This document shows, one piece after another, positions 50,501 through 62,515 of a stretch of 64,000 nt of DNA. Where the stretch lies: positions 225,396 through 289,395 of the forward strand of contig QAOA01005636.1 in assembly GCA_003255065.1 (NCBI GenBank). The letters are read 5' to 3'. The position numbers and the translations under genes were made by a program. The DNA comes from Cercis canadensis (Eukaryota; Streptophyta; Magnoliopsida; Fabales; Fabaceae). The notes below the pieces were generated by a model, which was not told the DNA's origin, did not search any database, and saw only the letters and a program-made list of their open reading frames with translations. Position 1 is the first letter of the stretch; every line of letters starts with the position of its first letter.

Positions 50501-53241
50501 AACATTTAACATATGTAATCAGGTACAATTTGGAATGGGTCGTATAAAAAGAACCCACTGCCTCTTTATTGCAGGATTTATAGGGCAATTTGGGTTTCTG
50601 ACTAACTTTCCAAAAATAATTTTAACAAATGAAAAAGTGAGTTGTTAAAAGTTTGAATATGTCCTTATGACAAATGAGCTTAGACCTGAGAGGACACAAC
50701 AAAACAAGCACTTACCCAGTAATTGAGACATCTCAGGTAGCAAACATTTAACATATGTAATCAGGTACAATTTGGAATGGGTCGTATAAAAAGAACCCAC
50801 TGCCTCTTTATTGCAGGATTTATAGGCCAATAAGGGTTTCTGACTAACTTTCCAAAAATAATTTTAACAAATGAAAAAGTGAGTTGTTAAAAGTTTGAAT
50901 ATGTCCTTATGACAAATGAGCTTAGACCTGAGAGGACACAACAAAACAAGCACTTACCCAGTAATTGAGGAAACCACCCCCCCCCAAAAAACACAACAAA
51001 CCCCCAAAAAAAAAAAAAAAACATGCACACTTGGTTAGGTTTAGAAACAAAACTTACCCGACAATGATGATCAAATCCATCAACACATTTATCACAACTT
51101 CTACAATGCTTACTGAACTTCCGCACCTGCAGATTATAACCAACAAGAAGAAACCATAAAACAGCTTTTCTATTTTCTGGTGTAAACAAAAATCTGAATC
51201 TTTAGAGGTTTTAAATATAGAACACCAAGAAGCATGATGGATTAATCTAAAATGAATCTTCAGAAAGTTCCATGACAAGATTATAAAGTTTTTCTAGGAA
51301 TAATACTGGACCTCAGCATTGCACAAAGTACAGAATAAAGCATCCTCCTCTCCATATTGTTGCTGTAGAATATCTTCATTACTGCGGCAATCTTCTTTAA
51401 CAAGAAATCCACAAAAGCAACCTCCAAGGTTTGAGCACCAATTTGAACCATGCTGGTTAGATATTCCTTCACCCTTTAATCCTATTTTGCTCGGTTCTGC
51501 AATACAAGATGCAAATTCTAATAGAATGACAAACTATCAAATTCCATTGCAAATTATATTAAGGGAATAGGAGGTTATCATCAATAATTGTTAGTATATC
51601 CCACAAAAATGCTAATCAAGTATCATTGTCAAATCAAGACACAAAATTAGCATAGGACAATATGTCTGCATAAGCCACAAGAGGCAACAAAGAAAGTGAC
51701 TGAATAACGAGTACAATACAAGTTGAAAACTTCTCGTACTGTTAATAAATCTGTTTTCCCCCAATGTGGTGAGCCTGACTTTAATTTTATCTTCAAAATG
51801 AATTTAACACTTCAAAATCATATCAACAGACTCCAGTAGCACTCAACCTCTAACCTGGTAACTCTTCATCAATTTGTGATTTATGCCTAGGTATCTTGTC
51901 GGCATCAAGCAGAATTCCAGGATCAGCAGGATCAATGGCAGTGCATCGAACATAAAGAACAAATACAGAGAGAGCCTGAAATTGAAAATTAACCATAAGA
52001 CAACGAAGGAAGACCACATCCCAAAGTTTAGAATGAGTTATCTTCATTAAAAAAAGAGTCAGAATGTTGCTTACCAGGAAAGAATAAACGCCAAAAGCCA
52101 CAAATTCAAAGATGTCTTCTCCAAGAAAAGGAGCAAAGAAGGCATAATATGCAACGGATAACAAGAAAAAAACTGTTATTGCCACAACCTGTTCATAGTT
52201 AGAAGAGAAAGGTTTATGAGCATATAAGCTGTCAATCCCGTTTACTAGTGAAGATTGTCCAACTCTTCAATTATAAAGCATCACATAAAAAAATGGCAGC
52301 CTTGCTAAAATTCAATCACATCTACCCAGCTTAAGAGTTTGATTTCAAAATCATTCTATTTTAGTTTCATCAAAAACTATATCATTCAATCTCCATGTTT
52401 ATCCTCAGACTTTTCTTTCAGAAAATTACGATATTATGGTATCAATAAACTGAAAACAACCACATAATTTAGAGCATAATCGGAAGGTAAAGGTACAAAT
52501 CATGATCGAAGTGAAGCTTCCATTTCTCAAAAATAAAATAAAATAACATTAAAGAATATAATTATAGTTTCTTCTTCACCCAGCTATCAATAGATTTTTT
52601 TTCCCCATTAATTAAACAGAAATGAAGGGATACCAATTTGCACAGAAATAAACTTCTGCATTCTCTGTCCTCCCGACTGACTGAATCATAGATACAGCCA
52701 ATAAATGTTAAAGCAACTAATAGGTTTTTTTTCCCTCTATAAAGAAAAATTCCTTCTTTTGCAACTGGTAAATCGAGTTCAGAAATTCATTCGCCCTGAA
52801 AGTGAGGAAAAGGGGCATAGATACAAACAAAGAATAAACTATAACATACAACGCACGTAACTGATTGCAGCCAAAACCCAGAGCTTCTTAGTAATTTATA
52901 GGAAAAACAAACCGATAAGCACTGTATTAAAGGTGAAAAGCATGTTGAACGATATAGGAAAATGAAGAAATTAATGCACTTGGCAAGTAATAATAAAGGT
53001 AAAGAGTAAAAGACAAATGCATTTGCGTATGGGAAAAGAGAAAAATACAATAAAAAAAGTCAAAAGGCATATGAAAGTGATAGAACTGAGTAAGCAAAGT
53101 TGAAAACTTGAATTTAAGCTGTATTTGAGAAAGTAGCGTGTAAGGGATGTGAAAGATGATATGATATGATATGGAATGGAACAAATTGCAATGTACCTGA
53201 AAAGTGTGAAAGGGGAGCTCCCATCCATGACGCCTGGCCAT
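47530..53241 (-). CDS. PAT: DHHC-type protein S-acyltransferase (PAT19-22 group)
   Basis: DHHC proteins transfer palmitate to cysteines of target proteins at membranes. Ten minus-strand exons: 53241-53197, 52188-52075, 51975-51855, 51496-51312, 51126-51058, 50139-50068, 49955-49827, 49224-49144, 49077-48871 and 48426-47530, giving 639 residues. It starts [15 protein letters not shown], the conserved N-terminus of this plant subgroup. TM1 and TM2 follow ([40 protein letters not shown]). A Cys-rich insert (residues about 94-155) precedes the catalytic domain [17 protein letters not shown], with DHHC at 174-177, and [13 protein letters not shown]3 and TM4 come after. The 298-residue C-terminal exon is Ser/Pro/Asn-rich and probably disordered. 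The intron between exons 5 and 6 contains three 242 bp tandem repeats. An additional start three codons upstream would require a non-ATG, so 53241 was chosen. Confidence 0.94.
50243..50968. repeat. Threefold 242 bp tandem repeat in an S-acyltransferase intron
   Basis: Units start at 50243, 50485 and 50727 (GACATCTCAGGTAGCAAAC) and are nearly identical, with a few substitutions such as AACATAAG versus AACATATG. No N separates them. On the gene's strand each unit ends with CAATTACTGGGTAAGTG, a strong 5' splice-site-like sequence. The repeat lies between exon 5 (51126-51058), which carries DHHC, and exon 6 (50139-50068). Confidence 0.9.
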
Positions 53242-54930
53242 GACCAAGAACTCTCCACACGGACTAGTAAATCAAATTCAAAAACCCATTTACAGGTCAG
53301 AGCTAAAAAAATCCTAAAAACAACTGATATGATGTATAAACAGTCATTCTAACAGAAATCAAAACAAATCCTAACATAAAAGTTATTCCTTGAGATTTCA
53401 AAGTCCACCCAGATGAAAGAAACCGGTTTCTGAGAGGAGCATTAAGTTGATGCCGAATTCTAGGGTTTATGAAGTCCAATTCATCGAAACGAGAGCGTGT
53501 GAGAGGAGAAAGAGTCTGGAATGGAAGACAAGACAGAATATATAGTATGGTATACTATAGACTAAGATTGACCATGTTTGATTTAATTACGCTGTTTTAT
53601 CAAAAACTTTTTCACTTTCAGTCTTTACTCTTTACTCACTCACCAAACCAGAACCACCATGTGAAGTGCGCCGGCGTGCTATTTCAACTGGCCAGTGGGA
53701 CTGTGGGAGTCTTTTCATTTTTTTCCCCCTAATATTCTCTTCTCTTTATTTTCATTAATTAATTAAAATAATAATTCAAATTCTCATATTATCTCGGATA
53801 TGCTTTTCAAAATCTCTTTGTTACTGTGCTTAAAAAAAAAAAAAAGAAAGTTGTATAGCACTTAACTGCATATTTATTCTTCTTTTTTTTTTTTNTCTTC
53901 ATTTTTCTTTTTTTCTGATTTGCATGTGCAAATATAAAGAAGTTATATCAAAGTAATTACTGTGTAAGTATTATTATTATTATTATTTATATATTATTCA
54001 TTTTCATAATTAGTTAAAACGTGTATAATATCTATATTATATTCATACATTCGTAATTTTAAATAAAAATTTCGTTTGATGTATCAAAATCAAATAATAT
54101 ATAAAATATATGTTTAATTGAAAGTTCTTGTAAAAATAATATATAAAATATTCTGTACTATTTTGACTTTTATTTTTATTATATTCATAGATATACTTTT
54201 ATTTCTCTTCTTTACACTTGTAGTTAATGCAAATATAACTTTGACTTTAACTTTAATTTTTATTATACTGTTATTATAGTTTTTGTAATTAAAATTAATA
54301 ATTTTGATGAATATTAAATATTTTGAGATATAATTCATAAGTAACAATAACTTTAATATTATGTATTTTGTCTTATTAAAAAACATAATAAGTGTTTTGG
54401 TTAAAAATAAACTTTGTTTTTAATTTTAGTCAATAAAATATGCTATAATACTCATGATAATATCTTAAAAAATACTGTATAAAATTCATATTTTATATAA
54501 CAAATTTTTCATTATAAAACATAATATACTCATNACATTTCTTTAATAAAAAATTCATATTATACTCGTATATATATTTTAACATTTAATTAATGTTCCG
54601 TATAATACTAACTATGTTCATTTCTCGCCTATTTGGCGATGTAATAAGCTCTATTATATGTCACTTATGATAACCACAGTGATTTAAGACTTTTTAACAG
54701 CTAAACTCGTCTTTCTATTTGCTAATCGAATCAAATTATGTGATTGATCTCCACACAGTTTGTGTGCTCCCTATCAATAGCGATTTTCTGCAATTTATTG
54801 TTTGTAATAAATATAAAGCATGCAATAAATGTAATTGCACAAAAGTTCCAGTTAAAAGGACAAACAATATTTTGATGTATAATTATATGGTTAAATTAAA
54901 TTACAAATGTTTACATTGGTTGGTTGTTTT
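53242..54930. other. Intergenic, extremely AT-rich, no gene
   Basis: The first approximately 300 bases are the presumed S-acyltransferase promoter and leader. The rest, especially 53750-54600, is highly AT-rich with Ns at 53895 and 54534. Frames there are low-complexity and not credible. Confidence 0.5.
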
Positions 54931-55201
54931 TGTTGATACTCAGTAAATTCATTACCCATTGCTACAATAAGAAAACCAATATACCCTTGCTAAGGTATGC
55001 ATATCTTAGATAATCTCTTCAGAGCTCACATACAAGGGAGCTCTCTCTCACACTCTCAGCCCTCTTTTTTTTTTGGAGTTTCCTCACTCCCTTTTCCCAC
55101 CTTGCTAACTTGAGCGTCGGAGATGGCGCCGGAGCTCCAGCTCCAGCCTTCCTTGACCTTATTTCTCCCTCCTGCAGGTTGCTCAGAATCGGTCATCGAC
55201 A
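54931..55201 (+). mobile_element. Possible short solo LTR
   Basis: The block begins TGTTGATACTCAGTAAATTC and ends GGTCATCGACA, giving TG...CA ends. It contains CTCTCTCTCACACTCTCAGC and CTTGAGCGTCGGAG, sequences I recall from R/U5 regions of plant LTR retrotransposons. Flanks are GTTTT and GTTTC, an imperfect 5 bp duplication. The short frame starting at 55123 (MAPELQLQPS) lies inside it and is probably not a gene. Confidence 0.4.
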
Positions 55202-55759
55202 GTTTCCTTTCAATTTGTAAGGTTACTTGTTTTTATTTGGCTAACAATTTTAAGTTTAAACATAAATCACTTGATCATAAATTATTTAATTATTATCTTA
55301 TATGTAAAATTTTATATAATTTATTTATGTTTAAATATATATTAATGTAATGCCTGTGGGTGCTGCAAAAACTATTTATTTTTTTGTGATCTAAGGCACA
55401 AGATAAATTCGTTAGTTATGTGCTTTCTACTTTATTTAAGTTGAGTTTTTTTTTTTTAACAAATATAATATACAAGAATCTCCGAAACCTAAGGCCAGAA
55501 ACATTACCATCTAATTTATTGCTTGAGGTTATATATATATATATACACACACACAATTATACAGTATGATTTAATAAATATTTTATATTGTTCACTTAAT
55601 TATTTTTCTGTCAAATATTCCTTATCACACATTTAAGCAAGTGTAAAAATTGTGTAACAGTATATTTTCCTACAATTATTATCATTACCATAACAAATAA
55701 TGATTTTATCAACAACAACAAAAAAAAGCAACTAACAATTTATGTCGTAATAATTTAAA
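55202..55759. other. Intergenic, no gene recognised
   Basis: AT-rich spacer with a TA/CA microsatellite near 55530-55553. Nothing else is supported. Confidence 0.5.
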
Positions 55760-56502
55760 GTTTTAAGTGTACTGCAGGCTCTTATAATTTAAACGAATTT
55801 TGAATTAAGTCACTATAGTTTTTTTTTTCTTCTTTTGAGATCCTTATAATTTTTTTTTTAATTGAGTATCTGTCATCACCCTCAATTATAACTTCGTTAA
55901 TTTAGTGCTCACATGGCAAATAGCTTATCCATGTGGTAATAAAAAAAGCTGACGTGAAGTCAAAGTGACACAAAAATTGGGTTCTATTTGTCATTCCTTA
56001 CCCTAATTTTCATCAATTTGGAGAAAACTGAACCACATGTATTATATGTGCGTTTGATAGATAACAATTTGTGTGCCACTTTAGCGCCATGTAAGTTTTA
56101 TCTATTATCACATGGAGAAGTCGTTTGCCATGTCAGTATACTAAACTGACAAAGTTATAACTCGGAGTAATAACATGGACCCAATTAAAAAAATTTCAAA
56201 CTATAATGACCCCAAAATAGGGAAAAAAAANTTTGGAGAAAACTGAACCACATGTATTATATGTGCGTTTGATAGATAACAATTTGTGTGCCACTTTAGC
56301 GTCACGTAAGTTTTATCTATTATCACATGGAGAAGTCGTTTGCCATGTCAGTATACTAAACTGACAAAGTTATAACTCGGAGTAATAACAGGGACCCAAT
56401 TAAAAAAATTTCAAACTATAATGACCCCAAAATAGGGAAAAAAAATTATAGGGACCTGAGTCAAAATTCATCCAAATTGTAGGACCTGCAATATATTTAA
56501 AC
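55760..56502. mobile_element. Palindromic MULE-type MITE, copy 2 (inflated by an assembly duplication)
   Basis: Ends, arms and centre match the element at 5929-6458 (for example TTTAAACGAATTTTGAAT near the left end, CCACATGT near the centre). Direct repeats ATAATTTAAA flank it (55750-55759 and 56503-56512), fitting a 9-10 bp MULE target duplication. As printed it is 743 bp, but 56017-56230 recurs at 56232-56445 around the N at 56231. Removing one copy gives about 528 bp, the size of copy 1. Confidence 0.82.
56017..56445. repeat. Direct duplication around a single N inside MITE copy 2
   Basis: 214 bases repeat on either side of the N at 56231 with a few substitutions (GCGCCATGTAAG versus GCGTCACGTAAG). 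The pattern matches the other N-centred duplications in this window. Confidence 0.88.
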
Positions 56503-56512
56503 ATAATTTAAA

Positions 56513-57544
56513 ATATTTTCTCAAGTCCAGAAAACATGGCAAAAAAAAAAAGGTCTAGAGATAGTTTACATTAATTTTTCGTATTTTATATGTCACCGAA
56601 TTTGATTAAATTAAGGTTAGATGATGTGGTTTCGGTGCTGTACCAAATTGTTATAAAATAATCCCTTTGACTTGCAAAGATGCTTAGCAAATATGAGCTG
56701 CCCTGGTTATTAAACTTCAAGATTACTGTTTTGTTCAACCTGAACTGAGATTTTTTGTCGGAATGATTTTTATTTTTTTTTTGGGTAAGGGAGTTTGTTG
56801 TTTTATTGAATATGCTTAGATGATAAGCCCTCAGTAATCATTTTTAATAATTTAGAAGAAATATGGATCTCATATTTGGAAAAAATATTTAATTATTGTC
56901 CCCAAGGCGATTATTGGTTGGTTTCATAAGTGGTTATTCATTTGAAGTTGGCAAAAGAGTTTCTTTGAGAACACGATACATCCATCAATCAAAATGAACT
57001 GAGTTCTTGGTCTTTGTACTTTTATTCCCATTCATTTACTTTTCCTTATATTCTTTTACTAATCTTGAACCTTTAAATTCCTTTATTTGAGACAATGAAT
57101 TTTCTTTCAAAAAGGACTTTCACTTCAAGGCAAACAAATGGAGAAGAAGAGAATGCATTGATTAGTCAATGGACAAATTAAGTGATTTTTTTCTTTTTTC
57201 AGTTACATATAAAAGAGAATAAAAAAAATAGGAAAAGAAAGAACTAGGTTTGCTTCATAAGGATATTAGGTTAAGGGAGATGACTGCAAAGATATTCAAA
57301 AGAGAAAAGAGTATTAAAGGTTAGTTCCAGATGTGGATCACAGAAATAGAGTAGATTGTTATGTGTTTTATGAGAGTAACAGTTGGGAGTAGAGTCTAGC
57401 TAAGAATTTTTTTGGCAAAACTGAGAGCAGATGATCACGGAAGTTGTGGCCCTGCAGCTGCATGCACCCGATGAAGATTAGAAAATATTTTATTTTTTGG
57501 TTGCGTCAAATGACATATATGTCCACTAGTCCTTATATATATGG
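56513..57544. other. Intergenic, no gene recognised
   Basis: Spacer between the MITE and the MLO-b stop codon, partly its 3' UTR. No coding frame is supported. Confidence 0.5.
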
Positions 57545-60500
57545 TTAAGGCTTAACGAAGGAGAAATCAATATTATGAGCTTCTTGATTTGTTGCAATTG
57601 GTGGTTGATGTGTAGAGCCTTCATTCTCAGATAAATCAGTGTCAGATTGGTATGATCTTGGAGAATAGGGAATGGTTTCGGTGTCAGCGTGAGTACTAGG
57701 CTTGTACTTATGAAGCAAATGCAGGGGTGATGTGCCTTGGCTTGGTGTGGTTTCACCACTCATATACCCTGAAATAGAATCAGGCCCTCCACCTCCCTCT
57801 ACTTTCCTTAACTTTCTCTTCCCCATTGCTGCCTTTTGCCATTTCTTTAAAGCCTTTGCTGTTTGCTCCTCGAATATTGCTTTTTTCATGTGAGATCCCA
57901 TCTGCAAATATACATATATAATAATTATATGTAAGGAGAAAGAATTGGACATTAATTGGTTTCATTCCAACACTCACCTGTGTTACCAGGGCATAGAGAG
58001 GAAATGTAATGTAGCTGCATAGGATTTGTAAGGCCACCCCTAGGACAACCCTTGTCAATATTAATGCCAAATTTTCATGGAAGCAAGATTTGATCCCAAA
58101 CTCATACTGCACATTAATTTAGTGTACAATGCCAATTTAATATAAAAACAGCATTAATTCCTTGAAATGAATTCACATTACAGTTATTATGAGTTACTTA
58201 CGCAAATCCACAAGAAGTAGGCCAGTTGGAATGCATTCTGCGCAAAAGATAAACCATTTTTTTAATGAGAATCGGTGGTCTACAACAAAATCCTGCTCCT
58301 AGCTAGTTTGTAACCATGCTAACTATGAAGAATATTCCTTTTTTCAATTTCTGATTTTTTTGGTAATCTACGGGGCAAAAGCCCAACCAACAAACACAAA
58401 CTCTATATATGTATTACTCACCTGGAATAAGGTAAAATGTATTAAGAGGAGAATCCAGTGGGGTCGATTAAACCAGAAATATTTGTTGTTTGGCTCAACC
58501 ACGGGAGCTCCTCTTACAACTGTAGTTCGATCTTGGATTTCTTGGGCCATTTCCATGATTATAAGTTCCAGCTTTGTTCCCACCAATACAAGTATCTGCA
58601 AATTAACAGCAATATCAAATAGATTTATTACATCATTTATCAATCAAATGTGCTGAAATTAATTAATTAATTAATAAATAACCTTAGCTTAAATGATGAG
58701 TTACAAAGTCTTACGATGAGCGGTGCTAATGACAACCAGGTAAGCGTGTACCATTCTGCATCCAATCCATAAAATCACTAATTAACAAAAAAATATATAA
58801 GTGCTTAATTCTGATTATGTTTGTGATCAGTGTATCACAACACGGAACAGGAAACAGGAAGAAATTAAGAAAATTACGGTAAACATTGAGAAGCTGAAAG
58901 ATGATAGCGAACACCCATAATGGGATACTGCAAAACCAAAAACAAATGTCAAGAAAAAAGTTGGGTTGGAGAAAACAGCAATTTCAATTCCAAGATTGCG
59001 TCAATGAATTTAGGTTAGAGACCTGATACCCACGACTACTTTAAAATCGTCTTCCATCGATCTTTTGATGTATTTATGGAAGTCAAATTTGCTATTTGGA
59101 GCAAAATGTGCCTGCATTTGTTAAAATTTTGGTTTTTTAAGTTAAGAGTTGATGTAACTTAAAACTAAGTACAATTAAGAGCAAGGTTAAAAGAGAAAAT
59201 TCAATAAAATTTTTTTTTTAAAAAAAAGGCAAAACTATACCTACATTAATAAATCCATGCCGCATAGTAATGTAATCCACCTTGGACACTGAAGCAAAGA
59301 ATTGCCTGAAGAATGCGACCTACACAATAGTAAGACCGAGTAGAAATTAATACAAGATTATAAATAAAAGCATGCATCCTTTGTTTCTATTTTGCTATTA
59401 GAGAGAGGCATTAATTTGTAAGGTAATATTTTTTAAGTGAAGGTGATGAAACTTACAATCCATCTAATCCCTGGCATTCTAGAAACACCAGAGTGACGCC
59501 TAACAAATGATGTTTGACGCGCAAACCTGAATCTTGCAGGATCTGCCATGCACCATCAGATAAATGAGTAATATTTAATTACCATTAGAAAAAGAAAAAA
59601 AAAAAAAAAAAAAAAAAAAAGGAGATAATTGAGAAGAAGAATTAATTACCATTTGAAAATTGATATTCTAGGGAGGATGTTTCGGCTTCCCAAGCCTTCC
59701 ATTTCTTCATCTGGTGATAAACATTTGTCATTAAATTGTGAATCAAAGCCTATATTGAGTTGGAATGGATCTGCCTTCTCTCAAGCCCACCCAATAATGC
59801 CATTCCCTGGATTCCTAACGTAAGCTCCAGCCCAGGCCGGCAGGCAGCCAACCCGTTCAAATAATAATAATAATAATACAATTTTTTGGATACACTTGTA
59901 GGTGTGAGAGAGAGAGAGAGATATTACAGAGATTGAACTTACTTTTAATTGGGCTAGTGCCATGGTAATGACACTGTAGAGAATGTGAAAAACGGCGAGC
60001 ATAAATATAAATATATGCAATTGGTGCACCCCAGACTGAGAGATCAAAGGTATTTTACCCTAATTTGGCAAAATAAATAAAAAGAAAGAGTTAGAAAGAG
60101 GCAATGAAAAAGCAAGTGCAAGGGTTAATGGCAAAACTGGTGTATTATGTATGTCTCACATGATTTGAGCAATAATTGTCATCACTTCCAGCGGCTGCCG
60201 CCAAAACTCGACGCCATATCACAGTTTGAGCATAAGAAAGTAATTTTCTCCTATTTTCAGTCTCTTCTTTTTCTTCCCTTAAGCAGGGAAGCATGGTGTC
60301 ACCATATTTAGGAGGGATGCATATCTTTGCAATATATGTCGTACCAAAAGTAAGTAGTAGGGATATGAATCCTAATAGCATTAATTCTGCAAACAAGTTA
60401 ACGAAGGAATCAAACATTAATTCAATTAATTAATTAAGGAGCTAGGCTGCTATCTGATTTGGCATATATATATATATACAAATCTTGGTATTACCAGCTT

Positions 60501-60786
60501 TGATTTTCTCCAAGGCTTCGCTCATGGCCTTCTTGTTTCGTTTCTGAAACCACTGTAACCGAAATGGATCGGAAACGTAGAGTTAATATTGAAGCGTTGA
60601 AGCAGCATGTATATATACATATACATATACATATACATATATAGGTGAAGTGATAGATACCTTTCCAAGTGAATGAATGACATGTTCTATTATCACAGAT
60701 ATAATCACAAACACAGAGCAGACAGCAGCAACTGCCCATGTGGGTGTTTCCTGCAAGGTTCTGTCTCCTGGAGCTCCACCTGCCAT
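57545..60786 (-). CDS. MLO: MLO-like seven-transmembrane protein (MLO-b)
   Basis: Second MLO paralogue, same strand as MLO-a and separated from it by the S-acyltransferase gene. Fourteen minus-strand exons: 60786-60661, 60552-60495, 60386-60160, 60059-59943, 59710-59650, 59542-59457, 59319-59245, 59111-59023, 58927-58878, 58755-58715, 58595-58422, 58237-58202, 58106-57978 and 57901-57545, giving 541 residues. Family marks are [61 protein letters not shown], the motif [12 protein letters not shown] and [21 protein letters not shown]. The calmodulin-binding helix is [14 protein letters not shown] with Trp444. The tail ends DFSFVKP, similar to the FSFVKP end of Arabidopsis clade III MLOs as I recall. 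Exon 13 joins what are two exons in MLO-a. The loop segment [20 protein letters not shown] differs from MLO-a. Confidence 0.93.
60609..60641. repeat. (ATATAC)n microsatellite in MLO-b intron 1
   Basis: A run of TA/CATATA hexamers lies within the first intron of MLO-b. Likely length-polymorphic. Confidence 0.7.
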
Positions 60787-62290
60787 TGCTCAATTCATCG
60801 ATATATCTCTCAATTAATCAACTCTCTTATATAACAATATTAATTGCACTTTGGTTTCAATAAATAAATAAATTTCGATCAACTATACTCCTAATTCTCT
60901 CGTGTTTGTCTTATGTTTCCGAGTTTTATCTGCACAGGTGACAGGCCAAACGTAGTACTGCTGTCGCCGGAAACAAATAATTAAACATATAAGAATTTTT
61001 AAGCCGGCCGTTGGAGTTGGACATCTGCATTTTATTTTTCTCTCTTTAATGATGAAACATCAATTTCAAATTATATTTAAAACTGGCGTACAACACTAAA
61101 TTGAGAACTTGAATATCTAGCTACTTTGTATTTATTATAAATAAATAAATAATATTATATTATAGCATGTATAAGTATTTTATTATATTATTTGTACGAT
61201 TATGCATGGATTGTTGCTCCAATTCGGGATTCTTTATAGTCGCATTCGCATAGGATGGGATCTTAATAGACATCGAACCCAAAGTGATCAAATATCTTCT
61301 TTGACTCTTTCTTGTGTATACTAAAATAAATTATTATTATTATTATGACTATTTCAACTATAAAATTTAAAATCCCATCCAGATATATAGAGGGCGAAGC
61401 AATTAATGGATAGAATGTGTACGTACCTCGCCTCCATTTTAATTTTTAAACCCTTCACACCTTCCTCTTCAGAATTAACGGCTAATTTTGTTGGCAACTG
61501 CAGTAAACATGTTTTTGGCCGTGCTGCAACAGACATGTTTACAGTTACAGCCTTAATACTTTCTCACACGTGATTTAAATCTATATAACTTTAAAAGTAA
61601 AATAAATGCTCTAGAGTTCGCTTTGTGGTACTCTCAACTATTAATATGAATAATAAATATTTATATTTAATGTAATTACAATTACAATATTTAAAATATA
61701 AAAAATAATAATTAACAAAATGGTACAATTTAAAATATGAATCCTTTTTTTATTTAAAATAAAAAAAACCTGCAAAATAAATCAAAATTGTGTCTTTAAT
61801 ATACTTCCATATGTGGAATTGACCACCATTTATTATTTGATGAATAAATTAAAACAAAAAACATTTTAGAACAAAATATAATATTTAATTAATTGCTTGA
61901 TAGGCAATACCAAGTTGTCACCAAAATTTGATTATTGTCTCCTACAAATCAGCAAATGCTTGATAGACAATATTTAAAAAATGAAAATCAGCAAATGATT
62001 GAAATATAATAAACCAAAAATTATTATTTCACTCAAAATATCATATCAATTAATTTCGGTTAATTAGAATTAACAATTACTCTCCCTAATTTTAGCCCCG
62101 CAATAAATATTGATTGTTAATGAGAATTCAAAAATTAGGGTTTAGAGTTTGTGCCTACATAAACTTTTACATATAGTGCACTTCATATGAGGCTCACCCT
62201 CATTGACTCACGAATTTGACAACTATTTTCCTCCATCTAAAGAAGCTCACAGGTTTGCTCTTTCTAATCATTTTGTTCGAAAGCTGTAGT
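60787..62290. other. MLO-b upstream region and intergenic DNA
   Basis: Contains the MLO-b promoter and leader near 60787-60960, then AT-rich sequence without recognisable genes. Confidence 0.5.
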
Positions 62291-62515
62291 TATTTTCCTC
62301 AATATCTATTATGTTATATTATTTATATCAAAATGCTTATGAATCTATTTTGCTCTATCTGTATATCCCTTAGTTGCTCGATTTCATCAATCTCCAAAAA
62401 CANTATTTTCCTCAATATCTATTCTGTTATATTATTTATATCAAAATGCTTATGAATCTGTTTTGCTCTATCTGTATATCCCTTAGTTGCTCGATTTCAT
62501 CAATCTCCAAAAACA
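62291..62515. repeat. Direct duplication around a single N (probable assembly join)
   Basis: Bases 62291-62402 recur at 62404-62515 around the N at 62403, with substitutions such as ATTATG versus ATTCTG and CTATTTT versus CTGTTTT. Confidence 0.85.

Noticed and set aside
50403-51189. Three similar minus-strand frames of 61-100 residues
   Set aside because: They are translations of the 242 bp intronic repeat units and start with non-ATG codons or random positions; not genes.
54114-54386. 90-residue minus-strand frame rich in Ile, Lys and Asn
   Set aside because: Composition simply reflects extreme AT content; not a credible protein.
53895-54534. Ns at 53895 and 54534 as further duplicated joins
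   Set aside because: I found no flanking direct repeat beyond low-complexity T or AT sequence, so the assembly-overlap explanation is not supported here.
55123-55350. Plus-strand frame starting MAPELQLQPS
   Set aside because: It begins inside a probable LTR and runs into AT-rich sequence; no domain.
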